A DNA stretch of 64,000 nt. It comes from Micromonospora cremea. GTDB lineage: Bacteria; Actinomycetota; Actinomycetes; Mycobacteriales; Micromonosporaceae. Under the pieces are notes generated by a model. The model had not been told where the DNA came from and did no database searches. It saw nothing but the letters and a program-made list of their open reading frames with translations. The position numbers and the translations under genes were made by a program. Shown here piece after piece: positions 41,099 to 49,718 of this stretch; position 1 is the stretch's first letter, and each line of letters opens with the position of its first letter. The stretch lies in NCBI RefSeq assembly GCF_900143515.1, contig NZ_FSQT01000002.1, forward strand, positions 4,403,501 to 4,467,500, given 5' to 3'.

Positions 41099-43255
41099 TT
41101 ACGGGGTGTGTTCTTTGCGCGCCTGGTCAGCCAGGTGGGTGGGCATGGGGTCATGGCGGACGAAGTGGCGGCGGAACGTGCCCGTGCCGGCGGTCATCGA
41201 GCGCAGCTCGACGGCGTAGCGGAGCAGCTCGGTGGCCGGCACCTCGGCGCGAACCAGGGTGCGGCCCTCGGCGTCCGGGTCCGGCTCGGTGCCGAGCACC
41301 CGGCCGCGCCGGCCGGACAGGTCGCCCATCACCGCGCCCACCGAGCCGTCCGGCACCCGGACGGTCACCTCGTCGATCGGCTCCAGCAGCGCCGGCTGGC
41401 CGCGTTCGGCCGCGTCGCGCAGCGCCAGCGCGCCCGCGGTCTGGAAGGCCGCGTCGGAGGAGTCGACGCTGTGCGCCTTTCCGTCGACCAGGGTCACCCG
41501 CAGGTCCACCACCGGGTGGCCGGCGACCAGGCCGCGTTCCAACTGGGCGCGGACGCCCTTCTCCACCGACGGGATGTAGTTGTGCGGCACCGCGCCGCCG
41601 ACCACCCGGTCGACGAACTCGAAGCCGCTGCCCCGGGGCAGCGGCTCCACCTCGATGTCGCAGACCGCGTACTGGCCGTGGCCGCCGGACTGCTTGACGT
41701 GCCGGCCGTGCCCCTTCGCGGGCACGGTCAGCGTCTCGCGCAGCGACACCCGGACCGGCTCGGTGTCCAGCTCCACGCCACCGGCGCGCAGCCGGTCGAG
41801 CACCACGTCCGCGTGCGCCTCGCCCATGCACCAGAGCACCAGCTGGTGGGTCTCCGGGTTGCGCTCCAGCCGCAGCGTGGGGTCGCCGGCGACCAGCCGG
41901 GCCAGGTTGCGGGCCAGGGCGTCCTCGTCGGCCCGGCTCCGCGCGACGATCGCCACCGGCAGCAGCGGCTCCGGCATCTCCCACGGCGCGATCAGCAGCG
42001 GGTCGTCCTTGGCCGAGATGGTGTCGCCGGTCTCCGCGCTGCCCGACTTGGTGATCGCGCAGATGTCGCCGGCCACGCAGAGTGACACCTCGCGCAGGGT
42101 GGCGCCCAGCGGCGTGTAGATGTGCCCGACCCGCTCGTCGGCGTCGTGGTCGGGGTGGCCGCGCTCGGCCATGCCGTGCCCGGAGACGTGCACGGTCTGG
42201 TCGGGGCGCAGCGTGCCGGAGAAGACCCGGACCAGCGACACCCGCCCGACGTGCCGGTCGACGGTGGTCTTGACCACCTCGGCGACCAGTGGCCCGGCCG
42301 GGTCGCAGGTCAGCGGCGGTCGCGGCGAGCCGTCCACCCCGGCCACCGGCGGCACCTCGTGCTCCAGCGGCGACGGGAACGCGGCGGTCAGCACCTCCAG
42401 CAATGCGTCCAACCCGACCCCGGTCTCCGCGCAGACCGGCACGACCGGGTAGAAGTGACCTCGGGCGACCGCCTTCTCCAGGTCGTCGATAAGCACCTCG
42501 GTGCCGATCTCCTCGCCGCCGAGGTAGCGGTCCATCAGCGTCTCGTCCTCGCTCTCGGCGATGACCCCCTCGATCAGCTCGTTGCGGGACTCGACGATGG
42601 CCGGCAGGTGCTCCGGGTCCGGCTCGCGCACGTCGGCGGGCAGGCCGGCGGTGTAGTCGAAGACCCGGCGGGTGATCAGGCCGAGCAGGCCGACGGTGGA
42701 GACCCCGTCGTCACCGAGCATCGGCAGGTACAGCGGCATCACGTTGTCGCCGAAGACCCGCTGGCAGAGCGCCACCGCCTCGTCGAAGTCGGCGCGCGGC
42801 TGGTCCAGCCGCGCCACCGCGACTGCACGCGGCATGTCGACCGCCGCGCACTCCTCCCACAGCGCCACGGTGGCCGCGTCCATCCCGCCCGCGGCGGAGA
42901 CGACGAAGAGCGCGGCGTCGGCGGCCCGCAGCCCGGCGCGCAGCTCGCCGACGAAGTCGGCGTACCCGGGGGTGTCCAGGAGGTTGACCTTGATGCCGTT
43001 GTGCAGCAGGGGCGCGCAGGACAGGCTCACCGAGCGCTGCTGGCGCACGGCCGCCGGGTCGTGATCGCTGACCGTGGTGCCGTCGACCACGTTGCCGGCC
43101 CGGCCGATGGTGCCGGTGGCCGCGAGCAACGCCTCGACCAGGGTCGTCTTGCCCGCTCCGGAGTGCCCGACGAGCACCACGTTGCGAACCCTGTCGGGTT
43201 CGGTCACCACCGGCGTGCCGCCGGCGGGACCCTTCTCCTGACTCTTCTGCGCCAT
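41099..43255 (-). CDS. EF-G2-like translational GTPase
   Basis: A 718-residue EF-G paralogue. G1 is GHSGAGKTT (residues 30-38) and G3 is LLDTPGYADF. The G4 position reads VARLDQP instead of NKxD, so guanine recognition is altered. The remaining EF-G domains are present: VAEVVKTTVDRHVGRVSLVRVFSGTL for domain II and SGGHGQYAVCDIEVEPLPRGSGFEFVDRVVGGAVP for domain IV. FusA2-type proteins of actinobacteria bind nucleotides but may not act in normal translocation. ATG at 43255 with GGGAGG. Its insertion between HIT and pgsA breaks the usual order. Confidence 0.9.
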   Translation of the reverse strand: MAQKSQEKGPAGGTPVVTEPDRVRNVVLVGHSGAGKTTLVEALLAATGTIGRAGNVVDGTTVSDHDPAAVRQQRSVSLSCAPLLHNGIKVNLLDTPGYADFVGELRAGLRAADAALFVVSAAGGMDAATVALWEECAAVDMPRAVAVARLDQPRADFDEAVALCQRVFGDNVMPLYLPMLGDDGVSTVGLLGLITRRVFDYTAGLPADVREPDPEHLPAIVESRNELIEGVIAESEDETLMDRYLGGEEIGTEVLIDDLEKAVARGHFYPVVPVCAETGVGLDALLEVLTAAFPSPLEHEVPPVAGVDGSPRPPLTCDPAGPLVAEVVKTTVDRHVGRVSLVRVFSGTLRPDQTVHVSGHGMAERGHPDHDADERVGHIYTPLGATLREVSLCVAGDICAITKSGSAETGDTISAKDDPLLIAPWEMPEPLLPVAIVARSRADEDALARNLARLVAGDPTLRLERNPETHQLVLWCMGEAHADVVLDRLRAGGVELDTEPVRVSLRETLTVPAKGHGRHVKQSGGHGQYAVCDIEVEPLPRGSGFEFVDRVVGGAVPHNYIPSVEKGVRAQLERGLVAGHPVVDLRVTLVDGKAHSVDSSDAAFQTAGALALRDAAERGQPALLEPIDEVTVRVPDGSVGAVMGDLSGRRGRVLGTEPDPDAEGRTLVRAEVPATELLRYAVELRSMTAGTGTFRRHFVRHDPMPTHLADQARKEHTP

Positions 43256-43378
43256 CGGGCGCACCTCCCTCAGCCGGTGATTGGTGGCGACCGCCGCGCG
43301 ACGGGAAGCGGCCCGGGGCGAGTGCGCGGCGATATCCTCCGGTGGTCTGCAGCACAGCGGGAACGGGACGGGCGGGCG

Positions 43379-43394
43379 GGTGAGCTGGCTCACC
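43379..43394. promoter_or_regulatory. Palindrome in the EF-G2/pgsA divergent region
   Basis: GGTGAGC-TG-GCTCACC is a 16-bp perfect dyad in the 250-bp gap between the divergent EF-G2 and pgsA genes. It is a possible operator, and no regulator gene is adjacent. TATCGT at 43490-43495 could be the -10 box of pgsA. Confidence 0.35.
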
Positions 43395-43505
43395 TCCTGG
43401 CTCGATCTCACACCCGTTGCCGGGTAGGCACAAGCCTCCCCCGGGCGGGTCGATGGGACCGGCCGTATCGCCGGAGCTGGGCGGACCGTTATCGTGGGGA
43501 CCGCC

Positions 43506-44135
43506 ATGGCGAAGATCTTCCAAGTGTCGGCCCGCGCGGGGATGACCCGCGTCGTCGAGCCGATCGCACGCGCCCTGCTCCGCGCGGGCGTCACCCCCAA
43601 TGCCGTCACCGTTACGGGCACCGTCGGTGTGCTCATCGGTGCGCTCGGCTTCGGTGCCCGCGGCCATCTGGTCGCTGGCGCGTTGATCGTGACCGTGTTC
43701 GCGCTCACGGACCTGCTCGACGGGACGATGGCCCGGATGAGCGGTGGTTCCACCCGGTTCGGGGCGTTCCTCGACTCGAGCATGGACCGGGTCGCGGACA
43801 GCGCCGTCTTCGGCGCGGTCGCGTACTGGTTGGCCACCCAGAACAACCATTCCGGGGTGGCCGCCGCGCTGCTCTGCCTGGCCGCTGGCGCACTGGTCTC
43901 GTACGTCAAGGCCCGCGCCGAGGGGCTGGGCATGACCTGCAACGTGGGCATCGCCGAGCGTACCGAGCGGCTGCTGATCGTCGGGGTCGGCGGGATACTC
44001 ACCGGCGTCGGCGTCGACCCGGCGCTGGAGATCGCACTCTGGCTGCTCGCCGCAGTGTCGATCTTCACGGTGGGGCAGCGGATGGCGCACGTCTACCGCC
44101 AGGCCCAACAGCTCCGGCCGGACGGCCAGGCGTGA
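43506..44135 (+). CDS. pgsA: Phosphatidylinositol-phosphate synthase (CDP-alcohol phosphatidyltransferase)
   Basis: A 209-residue membrane enzyme joining CDP-diacylglycerol to inositol 3-phosphate, the first step of phosphatidylinositol and PIM synthesis. The CDP-alcohol motif is complete: DLLDGTMARMSGGSTRFGAFLDSSMD (D-x2-D-G-x2-A-R-x8-G-x3-D-x3-D). Several transmembrane helices follow. ATG at 43506 is preferred to the GTG at 43494. It overlaps a micro-ORF (GTGA at 44132-44135) that leads into patA. Its place before patA and pimA makes the PIM assignment firm. Confidence 0.93.
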   Translation: MAKIFQVSARAGMTRVVEPIARALLRAGVTPNAVTVTGTVGVLIGALGFGARGHLVAGALIVTVFALTDLLDGTMARMSGGSTRFGAFLDSSMDRVADSAVFGAVAYWLATQNNHSGVAAALLCLAAGALVSYVKARAEGLGMTCNVGIAERTERLLIVGVGGILTGVGVDPALEIALWLLAAVSIFTVGQRMAHVYRQAQQLRPDGQA

Positions 44136-44230
44136 GCGCAGCGGACCACGCGGCGCAGCACCGTGTCGGCGTGAGCGCGGGTGGCACCCCGGCGACCCGG
44201 CGCGGAATGACCGGCGGCCGGGTCGCGTGA
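44132..44230 (+). CDS. Possible 32-aa coupling ORF between pgsA and patA
   Basis: GTG at 44132 overlaps the pgsA stop (GTGA) and the frame's own stop overlaps the patA GTG (GTGA, 44227-44230), giving a 32-codon peptide (MSAADHAAQHRVGVSAG...). There is no known domain, and it is hydrophilic. The exact overlaps on both sides argue that ribosomes could pass from pgsA to patA through it. It may be a non-functional relic or a mis-set patA start. Confidence 0.4.
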   Translation: MSAADHAAQHRVGVSAGGTPATRRGMTGGRVA

Positions 44231-45159
44231 ACCTCACCGAACTGGGCTACGTCGCCGGCTGGCGGGTGCTGCGCGCGCTGCCCCGGCCGCTGGTGGCCGC
44301 GGCGTTTCAGGCGGGCGCGGATCGCGCCCACCGCCACGGTGGCGGGGGTACGGCCCGACTGCGCGCGAACCTGCGCCGGGTGGTCGGCCCGGATCTGCCC
44401 GAGGCGGAGCTGGACGAGCTGGTGAAGCGTGGGTTGCGCTCGTACGCCCGGTACTGGATGGAGGCGTTCCGGCTGCCCGCGCTGAGCCGGGCGCAGATCC
44501 TCTCCGGCTTCCGGCTCGACGGCGCCGAACTGCTCGCCGCCGACGTCGCCGCCGGTCGGGGCGCGGTGGTGGCGCTGCCGCACGCCGGCAACTGGGACGC
44601 TGCGGGCGCCTGGGTGGCGGCCACCGGCTGGCCGATCACCACGGTGGCCGAGCGGCTCAAGTCGGAGGTCGTCTACGAGCGGTTCGTGGCCTTCCGGGAG
44701 GGCCTGGGCATGGAGATCCTGCCCACCCACGGTGGGCCGCGACCGGCGTTCGACGTGCTGCTGGACCGGTTACGCGCCGGCGCGGTGGTGCCGCTGCTGG
44801 CCGACCGGGACCTCTCCGCCCGCGGGGTGGAGGTGGACTTCTTCGGTGCCAAAACTCGGATGCCGGCCGGGCCGGCGCTGCTCGCGTTGCACACCGGCGC
44901 GCCGCTCTACGTGGCGTCACTGTGGTACGAGTCGGACGCCGCGTGCGCCTCGCTCGCCGGGCCGCTGCCGGTGCCCGGGCCTGAGACGGGGCCGCTGGAC
45001 CAGCGGGTCCGGTCGCTGACCCAGCTGATCGCCGACCGTCTGGCGACGGGTATCGCCCGGCATCCGGAAGACTGGCACATGTTGCAGCGGATGTGGCTGG
45101 ACCAGCGTGGGACAGGGGGCGGCACGGCGCTGCCTTCGTCGGCCGCCGGTCAGGCCTGA
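44227..45159 (+). CDS. patA: Phosphatidylinositol mannoside acyltransferase
   Basis: A 310-residue LpxL/HtrB-like acyltransferase that adds a fatty acyl chain to PIM1/PIM2. The HX4D catalytic motif is HAGNWDAAG, the second conserved block TTVAERLKSEVVYERFVAFREGLGMEILPTHGG and the PLADRD-like block LLADRDLSARGVEVDFFGAKTRMPAGPALLAL. One N-terminal amphipathic or membrane-associating helix is present. GTG at 44227 lies in a GTGA overlap with the micro-ORF. pimA follows after 57 nt, which completes the PIM operon. Confidence 0.92.
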   Translation: MNLTELGYVAGWRVLRALPRPLVAAAFQAGADRAHRHGGGGTARLRANLRRVVGPDLPEAELDELVKRGLRSYARYWMEAFRLPALSRAQILSGFRLDGAELLAADVAAGRGAVVALPHAGNWDAAGAWVAATGWPITTVAERLKSEVVYERFVAFREGLGMEILPTHGGPRPAFDVLLDRLRAGAVVPLLADRDLSARGVEVDFFGAKTRMPAGPALLALHTGAPLYVASLWYESDAACASLAGPLPVPGPETGPLDQRVRSLTQLIADRLATGIARHPEDWHMLQRMWLDQRGTGGGTALPSSAAGQA

Positions 45160-45216
45160 GGGGGTGGGTGCACGGTGAGGCGGAGCGCCACAGTCTCGGA
45201 CGAGGGGCGCTGACGC

Positions 45217-46377
45217 ATGCGGATCGGCATCGTGTGCCCGTACTCCTTCGACGTCCCGGGCGGGGTGCAGAACCACGTGATGGACCTCGCCGAGGCGCTG
45301 ATCGCGCTCGGCCACGAGGTCAGCGTGCTCGCCCCGGCGGACGAGGACTCTCCGCTGCCGGAGTACGTGGTTTCCGCCGGCCGTGCCGTGCCGCTGCCGT
45401 ACAACGGTTCGGTGGCCCGGATCGCGTTCGGGCCGGTCTCCACGGCCCGGGTCCGGCGGTGGCTCACCAACGGCGACTTCGACGTGCTGCACGTGCACGA
45501 GCCGCTGACGCTGAGCCTGTCGTTGCTGGCGGTGCTGTCCGCTCGCGGTCCGGTGGTGGCCACCTTCCACACCGCGATGACCCGCTCCCGGGTGCTGGCC
45601 GCCGCGCAGGGCGTGCTCCAGATCGTGCTGGAGCGGATCACCGCCCGGATCGCGGTCAGTGCCCTGGCCCGCAAGGTGCAGGTCGAGCACATGGACGGCG
45701 GCGCGGTGGAGATCCCCAACGGGGTGGCGGTGGCCAAGTTCGCCGACGCCGAGCCGTTGCCCGGCTGGCCGGGGGAGTGCACCCCGGGTACGGGCGGCAC
45801 CCTGGGTTTCCTGGGCCGGTTCACCGAGGCGCGCAAGGGCTTCCCGGTATTGCGCGACGCCTTCGTGGAGCTGGCCGCCACCCGCCCCGACCTGCGGCTG
45901 CTGGTCGCCGGCCCGGGCGACCGCGACGACCTGTACGACCGGTTCCCGGCCACGTTGCGCGAGCGGGTGACCTTCCTCGGCCTGGTCTCCGAACCGGACA
46001 AGGCGCGGATGCTGCGCAGTGTGCACCTGTACGTGGCGCCGAACACCGGCGGCGAGTCGTTCGGCATGATCCTCACCGAGGCGCTGGCCGCCGGCACCAC
46101 GGTGGTGGCGAGCGACCTGGACGCGTTCCGGCGGGTGCTCGACGGCGGCCGGGCCGGGCGGCTCTTCCCCACCGGCGACCCGGCGGGGCTGCGCGACGCG
46201 CTGGCCGACCTGCTGGACGACCCGGCCGGTCGGGCCGAGCTGAGCGCCTGCGGCGATCAGGTGGTGGCGAATTTCGACTGGCCGGTGGTTGCTCGCCGTG
46301 TTCTGGAGGTATACGCAGCGGCGATCGAGGCGACCGACGGGCGGGTCATCGACCAGGAATGGGTGGGGCTGGGCTGA
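45217..46377 (+). CDS. pimA: Phosphatidyl-myo-inositol mannosyltransferase
   Basis: A 386-residue GT4 enzyme that puts the first mannose on phosphatidylinositol using GDP-mannose. GT-B motifs: MRIGIVCPYSFDVPGGVQNHVMDLAEAL, TFHTAMTRSR, GTLGFLGRFTEARKGFPVL and the EX7E region NTGGESFGMILTEALAAGTTVVASDL. The basic and aromatic residues used for membrane docking are in the N-terminal domain. ATG at 45217. With pgsA and patA it makes PIM, the anchor for lipomannan-like glycolipids that heptosyltransferases elsewhere in the window might conceivably modify. Confidence 0.94.
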   Translation: MRIGIVCPYSFDVPGGVQNHVMDLAEALIALGHEVSVLAPADEDSPLPEYVVSAGRAVPLPYNGSVARIAFGPVSTARVRRWLTNGDFDVLHVHEPLTLSLSLLAVLSARGPVVATFHTAMTRSRVLAAAQGVLQIVLERITARIAVSALARKVQVEHMDGGAVEIPNGVAVAKFADAEPLPGWPGECTPGTGGTLGFLGRFTEARKGFPVLRDAFVELAATRPDLRLLVAGPGDRDDLYDRFPATLRERVTFLGLVSEPDKARMLRSVHLYVAPNTGGESFGMILTEALAAGTTVVASDLDAFRRVLDGGRAGRLFPTGDPAGLRDALADLLDDPAGRAELSACGDQVVANFDWPVVARRVLEVYAAAIEATDGRVIDQEWVGLG

Positions 46378-46459
46378 GCCGGTGTGACGGATGGTGCGGG
46401 CGGTGACCGGGTGACCGGCGTGGCCGTGCCCGGACGGACGGAAACGGAGCAGCACTACG

Positions 46460-46963
46460 ATGCCGCACATGTGGTGGGTGGTGGCCGCGAGCCTGGTCGT
46501 GGGGCTGGTTGCGGCGTACCTCATCTGGACCGCGGGCCGGGTCGAGCGGCTCCAGGGCCGCGCGGAGCTGGCGGCGCGGGCCCTCGACGCCCACCTGCTG
46601 CGCCGGGCGGCGGCCGCCGCCGTGCTGGCCGAGCGGCACTTCGGCGTCGAGCTGTACGCGGCGGCCCGGATCGCCCTGGACGCCCCGCCGGACGAGCGGG
46701 AGGCGGCGGAGAACGACCTGACCCGGCAGCTGCGCGGGGTGCAGCTGGACCCGACCGATCCGGACTGCGCGGCGGTCATCGCCGCCAGTCGCCGGCTCGC
46801 GCTGTCCCGGCAGGTGCACACCGACCTCGTCCGTGACGCCCGGTCGGCGCGCAGCCGTCCACTGGTGCGGTTGTTGCGGATGGGGCGGGGCCACGAGTGG
46901 CCGCGGTACTTCGACATCGACGATCCGACCCTGACGGTCCCCGCAGACGTGCCCGCGAGCTGA
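46460..46963 (+). CDS. Conserved membrane-anchored hypothetical protein after pimA
   Basis: A 167-residue protein with one N-terminal transmembrane helix (MWWVVAASLVVGLVAAYLIWTAG) and a helical LemA-like cytoplasmic or extracellular domain rich in Arg/Glu (RLQGRAELAARALDAHLLRRAAAAAVLAERHF). It then has conserved segments ending DIDDPTLTV. No enzyme motif is seen. An equivalent gene follows pimA in other actinobacteria, sometimes fused to a NUDIX domain that is absent here. ATG at 46460; an alternative ATG lies at 46469. Confidence 0.78.
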   Translation: MPHMWWVVAASLVVGLVAAYLIWTAGRVERLQGRAELAARALDAHLLRRAAAAAVLAERHFGVELYAAARIALDAPPDEREAAENDLTRQLRGVQLDPTDPDCAAVIAASRRLALSRQVHTDLVRDARSARSRPLVRLLRMGRGHEWPRYFDIDDPTLTVPADVPAS

Positions 46964-47111
46964 CCGACGCCGTCGACCGGCCACCCCGTCCGGCCGGTGA
47001 CGGGGGCCACAGTGCAGGCCACCGGGGGTCTGATTGGCTGTCGGTACGGCGTTGGCTCCGGCGTAGCATTTTCGCTGCCACCCCCGGAGCACGTCCAAGG
47101 AGCGCTGACCC

Positions 47112-48029
47112 GTGCCCGAAACCACCGCCCCGAACACCGCTACCACCCCCGTCGTCGGCACCGCCCGCGTCAAGCGCGGCATGGCCGAGATGCTCAAGGG
47201 TGGCGTGATCATGGATGTGGTCAACGCCGAGCAGGCCAAGATCGCCGAGGACGCCGGTGCGGTCGCGGTGATGGCGCTGGAGCGGGTGCCCGCCGACATC
47301 CGCGCGCAGGGCGGCGTGTCCCGGATGAGCGACCCCGACATGATCGACGGGATCATCGAGGCGGTCTCCATCCCGGTGATGGCAAAGGCCCGCATCGGCC
47401 ACTTCGTGGAGGCGCAGATCCTCCAGTCGCTGGGCGTGGACTACGTCGACGAGTCCGAGGTGCTGACGCCGGCCGACTACGCCAACCACATCGACAAGTG
47501 GGCCTTCACGGTCCCCTTCGTCTGCGGTGCGACCAACCTCGGTGAGGCGCTGCGCCGGATCACCGAGGGCGCGGCCATGATCCGCTCCAAGGGTGAGGCC
47601 GGCACCGGTGACGTCTCCAACGCCACCACCCACATGCGCAAGATCCGCCAGGAGATCCGCCGGCTCTCCTCGCTGCCGGTCGACGAGCTGTACGTCGCAG
47701 CCAAGGAGCTCCAGGCCCCGTACGAGCTGGTCAAGGAGGTCGCCGAGAGCGGCAAGCTGCCGGTGGTCCTGTTCACCGCCGGTGGGATCGCCACCCCGGC
47801 CGACGCCGCGATGATGATGCAGCTCGGCGCGGAGGGCGTCTTCGTCGGCTCCGGCATCTTCAAGGCGGGCAACCCGGCTCAGCGGGCCGCCGCGATCGTC
47901 AAGGCCACCACCTTCCACGACGACCCGGACGTGCTGGCCAAGGTCTCCCGTGGTCTCGGCGAGGCGATGGTCGGCATCAACGTCGACGAGATCCCGCAGC
48001 CGCACCGCCTGGCCGAGCGCGGCTGGTGA
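47112..48029 (+). CDS. pdxS: Pyridoxal 5'-phosphate synthase lyase subunit PdxS
   Basis: A 305-residue PdxS/SNZ synthase subunit. It builds PLP from ribose 5-phosphate, glyceraldehyde 3-phosphate and ammonia from PdxT. Signature regions: [35 protein letters not shown], the active lysine in [12 protein letters not shown], and the phosphate-binding [30 protein letters not shown]. The N-terminus carries a 20-residue polar extension not conserved in the family. GTG at 47112 with CAAGGAGCGCTGACCC; a possible -10 box TAGCAT is at 47064. It forms an operon with pdxT across a 46-bp gap. Confidence 0.96.
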   Translation: MPETTAPNTATTPVVGTARVKRGMAEMLKGGVIMDVVNAEQAKIAEDAGAVAVMALERVPADIRAQGGVSRMSDPDMIDGIIEAVSIPVMAKARIGHFVEAQILQSLGVDYVDESEVLTPADYANHIDKWAFTVPFVCGATNLGEALRRITEGAAMIRSKGEAGTGDVSNATTHMRKIRQEIRRLSSLPVDELYVAAKELQAPYELVKEVAESGKLPVVLFTAGGIATPADAAMMMQLGAEGVFVGSGIFKAGNPAQRAAAIVKATTFHDDPDVLAKVSRGLGEAMVGINVDEIPQPHRLAERGW

Positions 48030-48058
48030 CGAAGGAAGCGACCCTTCCTGACAACGAG
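48028..48058. repeat. Degenerate copy of the 35520-type repeat between pdxS and pdxT
   Basis: GTGACGAAGGAAGCGACCCTTCC then TGACAACG resembles the 35520 unit in having AAGG/CCCTT blocks and GTCA/TGAC ends. It occupies most of the 46-bp gap. The dyad AGGAAG...CTTCCT could form a small intercistronic hairpin that affects pdxS/pdxT stoichiometry. Confidence 0.35.
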
Positions 48059-48075
48059 AGGAACTGGGGGAGGGC

Positions 48076-48675
48076 ATGGCGCCGGTGATCGGTGTGCTCG
48101 CGCTCCAGGGGGACGTCCGGGAGCACGTGGCGGCGCTTGCCGCGGCGGGCGCGGACGCCCGCCCGGTCCGCCGCCCAGCGGAGCTGGACGCGGTCGACGG
48201 GCTGGTCATTCCCGGAGGCGAGTCGACCACGATCAGCAAGCTCGCCGACATCTTCGAGATGCGCGAGCCGATCGACAAGCGGATCGCCGGCGGCATGCCG
48301 GTCTACGGGTCCTGCGCCGGCATGATCATGCTGGCCACCGAGGTGCTGGACGGGCGCCCCGACCAGCGTGGCTTCGCCGGCATCGACATGACGGTGCGGC
48401 GCAACGCGTTCGGCCGACAGGTCGACTCGTTCGAGGCGCCCGTGGAGATCAGCGGGATTCCGGGCGAGCCGTTCCACGCGGTGTTCATCCGCGCCCCGTG
48501 GGTGGAGCGGGTCGGCGACGGTGTCGAGGTGATCGGGAAGGTGACCGGTGGCCCGGCCGCCGACCGGATCGTGGCGGTCCGGCAGGGCAACCTGCTGGCC
48601 ACCTCGTTCCACCCCGAGTTGACCGGTGACCTGCGGGTGCACGCGTACTTCGTGGACCTGGTGCGGGCCGCCTGA
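48076..48675 (+). CDS. pdxT: Pyridoxal 5'-phosphate synthase glutaminase subunit PdxT
   Basis: A 199-residue class I glutamine amidotransferase that delivers ammonia to PdxS. Catalytic Cys is in [11 protein letters not shown]; His and Glu are in [25 protein letters not shown] and [27 protein letters not shown] are family motifs. ATG at 48076 follows GGGGGAGGGC. A hairpin terminator follows after 12 bp. It forms a dodecamer-type complex with PdxS in other bacteria. Confidence 0.96.
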   Translation: MAPVIGVLALQGDVREHVAALAAAGADARPVRRPAELDAVDGLVIPGGESTTISKLADIFEMREPIDKRIAGGMPVYGSCAGMIMLATEVLDGRPDQRGFAGIDMTVRRNAFGRQVDSFEAPVEISGIPGEPFHAVFIRAPWVERVGDGVEVIGKVTGGPAADRIVAVRQGNLLATSFHPELTGDLRVHAYFVDLVRAA

Positions 48676-48687
48676 GCGGTGGACACG

Positions 48688-48717
48688 ATGCCCCGCACGA
48701 CGCGGCGGGGCATGTTT
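48688..48717 (+). terminator. Terminator after pdxT
   Basis: ATGCCCCGC (48688-48696) pairs with GCGGGGCAT (48705-48713), followed by GTTTCC. It ends the pdxS-pdxT operon. Confidence 0.65.
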
Positions 48718-48779
48718 CCCGGCCCCCGGTCGTTATCTTCTGGGTGGCCCGGGTGCCCCGGCGGCGCCCCGAGCGGGTG

Positions 48780-48816
48780 CCGGGTGTGACACGCCCGGGT
48801 GTGACCTCGGTAAGAT
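48780..48816 (+). promoter_or_regulatory. Promoter of yebC with direct repeats
   Basis: TAAGAT (48811-48816) is a good -10 box. GTGACA (48786-48791), 19 nt upstream, could be a -35. The region contains two direct repeats of CCGGGTGTGAC (48780-48790 and 48795-48805). This leaves a leader of about 125 nt before ATG 48949. Confidence 0.45.
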
Positions 48817-48948
48817 TGCCGCGGTTCGGCAGGGCCGTCGCCCGGCGCGGCATCTCCCGCGGAGCCGACCGGCCGCCGGATCGCCGGATGCGGCGCGGAA
48901 TCGGTGCGGCAGTCGACGCAGGCGTGGAATGACAGACGGAGGTAGGAG

Positions 48949-49701
48949 ATGTCCGGCCACTCAAAGTGGGCGACGACCAAGCACAAGAAGGCCGTCATCG
49001 ACGCCAAGCGCGGCAAGATGTTCGCCAAGCTGATCAAGAACGTCGAGGTGGCCGCACGGACCGGCGGCGGCGACCCCTCCGGTAACCCGACGCTCTACGA
49101 CGCCATCCAGAAGGCCAAGAAGAGCTCGGTGCCGAACGACAACATCGACCGCGCGGTCAAGCGCGGCTCCGGCCTGGAGGCCGGCGGCGCCGACTGGCAG
49201 ACGATCATGTACGAGGGGTACGGCCCGAACGGCGTGGCGATGCTGATCGAGTGCCTCACCGACAACCGCAACCGTGCGGCGACCGAGGTGCGCACCGCGC
49301 TGACCCGCAACGGCGGCTCGCTCGCCGACGCCGGCTCGGTGTCGTACATGTTCTCCCGCAAGGGCGTGGTGATCGTCCCCAAGGAGGGCACCAGCGAGGA
49401 CGACGTGATGATGGCCGTCCTCGACGTCGGCGCCGAAGAGGTCAACGACCTCGGCGAGGCGTACGAGGTGGTCTCCGAGCCGACCGACCTGATCGCGGTC
49501 CGCACGGCGCTGCAGGACGCCGGCATCGAGTACGAGTCGGCGGAGTCGTCCCTCATCCCCAGCATGAACATTCCGCTGGACGAGGATGGCGCGCGCAAGA
49601 TCTTCAAGCTGATCGACGTCCTGGAGGACTGCGACGACGTGCAGAACGTCTACGCGAACTTCGACGTCAGCGACGACGTGATGGCCGCGGTGGACGCCTG
49701 A
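48949..49701 (+). CDS. YebC/PmpR family protein (putative translation/transcription factor)
   Basis: A 250-residue YebC-family protein. The N-terminus [43 protein letters not shown] is nearly invariant. Also present are [28 protein letters not shown] and the C-terminal domain ending [16 protein letters not shown]. Members bind DNA or ribosomes and are linked to relief of ribosome stalling. GGAGGTAGGAG lies upstream of ATG 48949. The usual downstream partner ruvC is absent; a broken DUF402 gene follows at 49719. Confidence 0.95.
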   Translation: MSGHSKWATTKHKKAVIDAKRGKMFAKLIKNVEVAARTGGGDPSGNPTLYDAIQKAKKSSVPNDNIDRAVKRGSGLEAGGADWQTIMYEGYGPNGVAMLIECLTDNRNRAATEVRTALTRNGGSLADAGSVSYMFSRKGVVIVPKEGTSEDDVMMAVLDVGAEEVNDLGEAYEVVSEPTDLIAVRTALQDAGIEYESAESSLIPSMNIPLDEDGARKIFKLIDVLEDCDDVQNVYANFDVSDDVMAAVDA

Positions 49702-49718
49702 CGCGGTAGGACCGCTCT

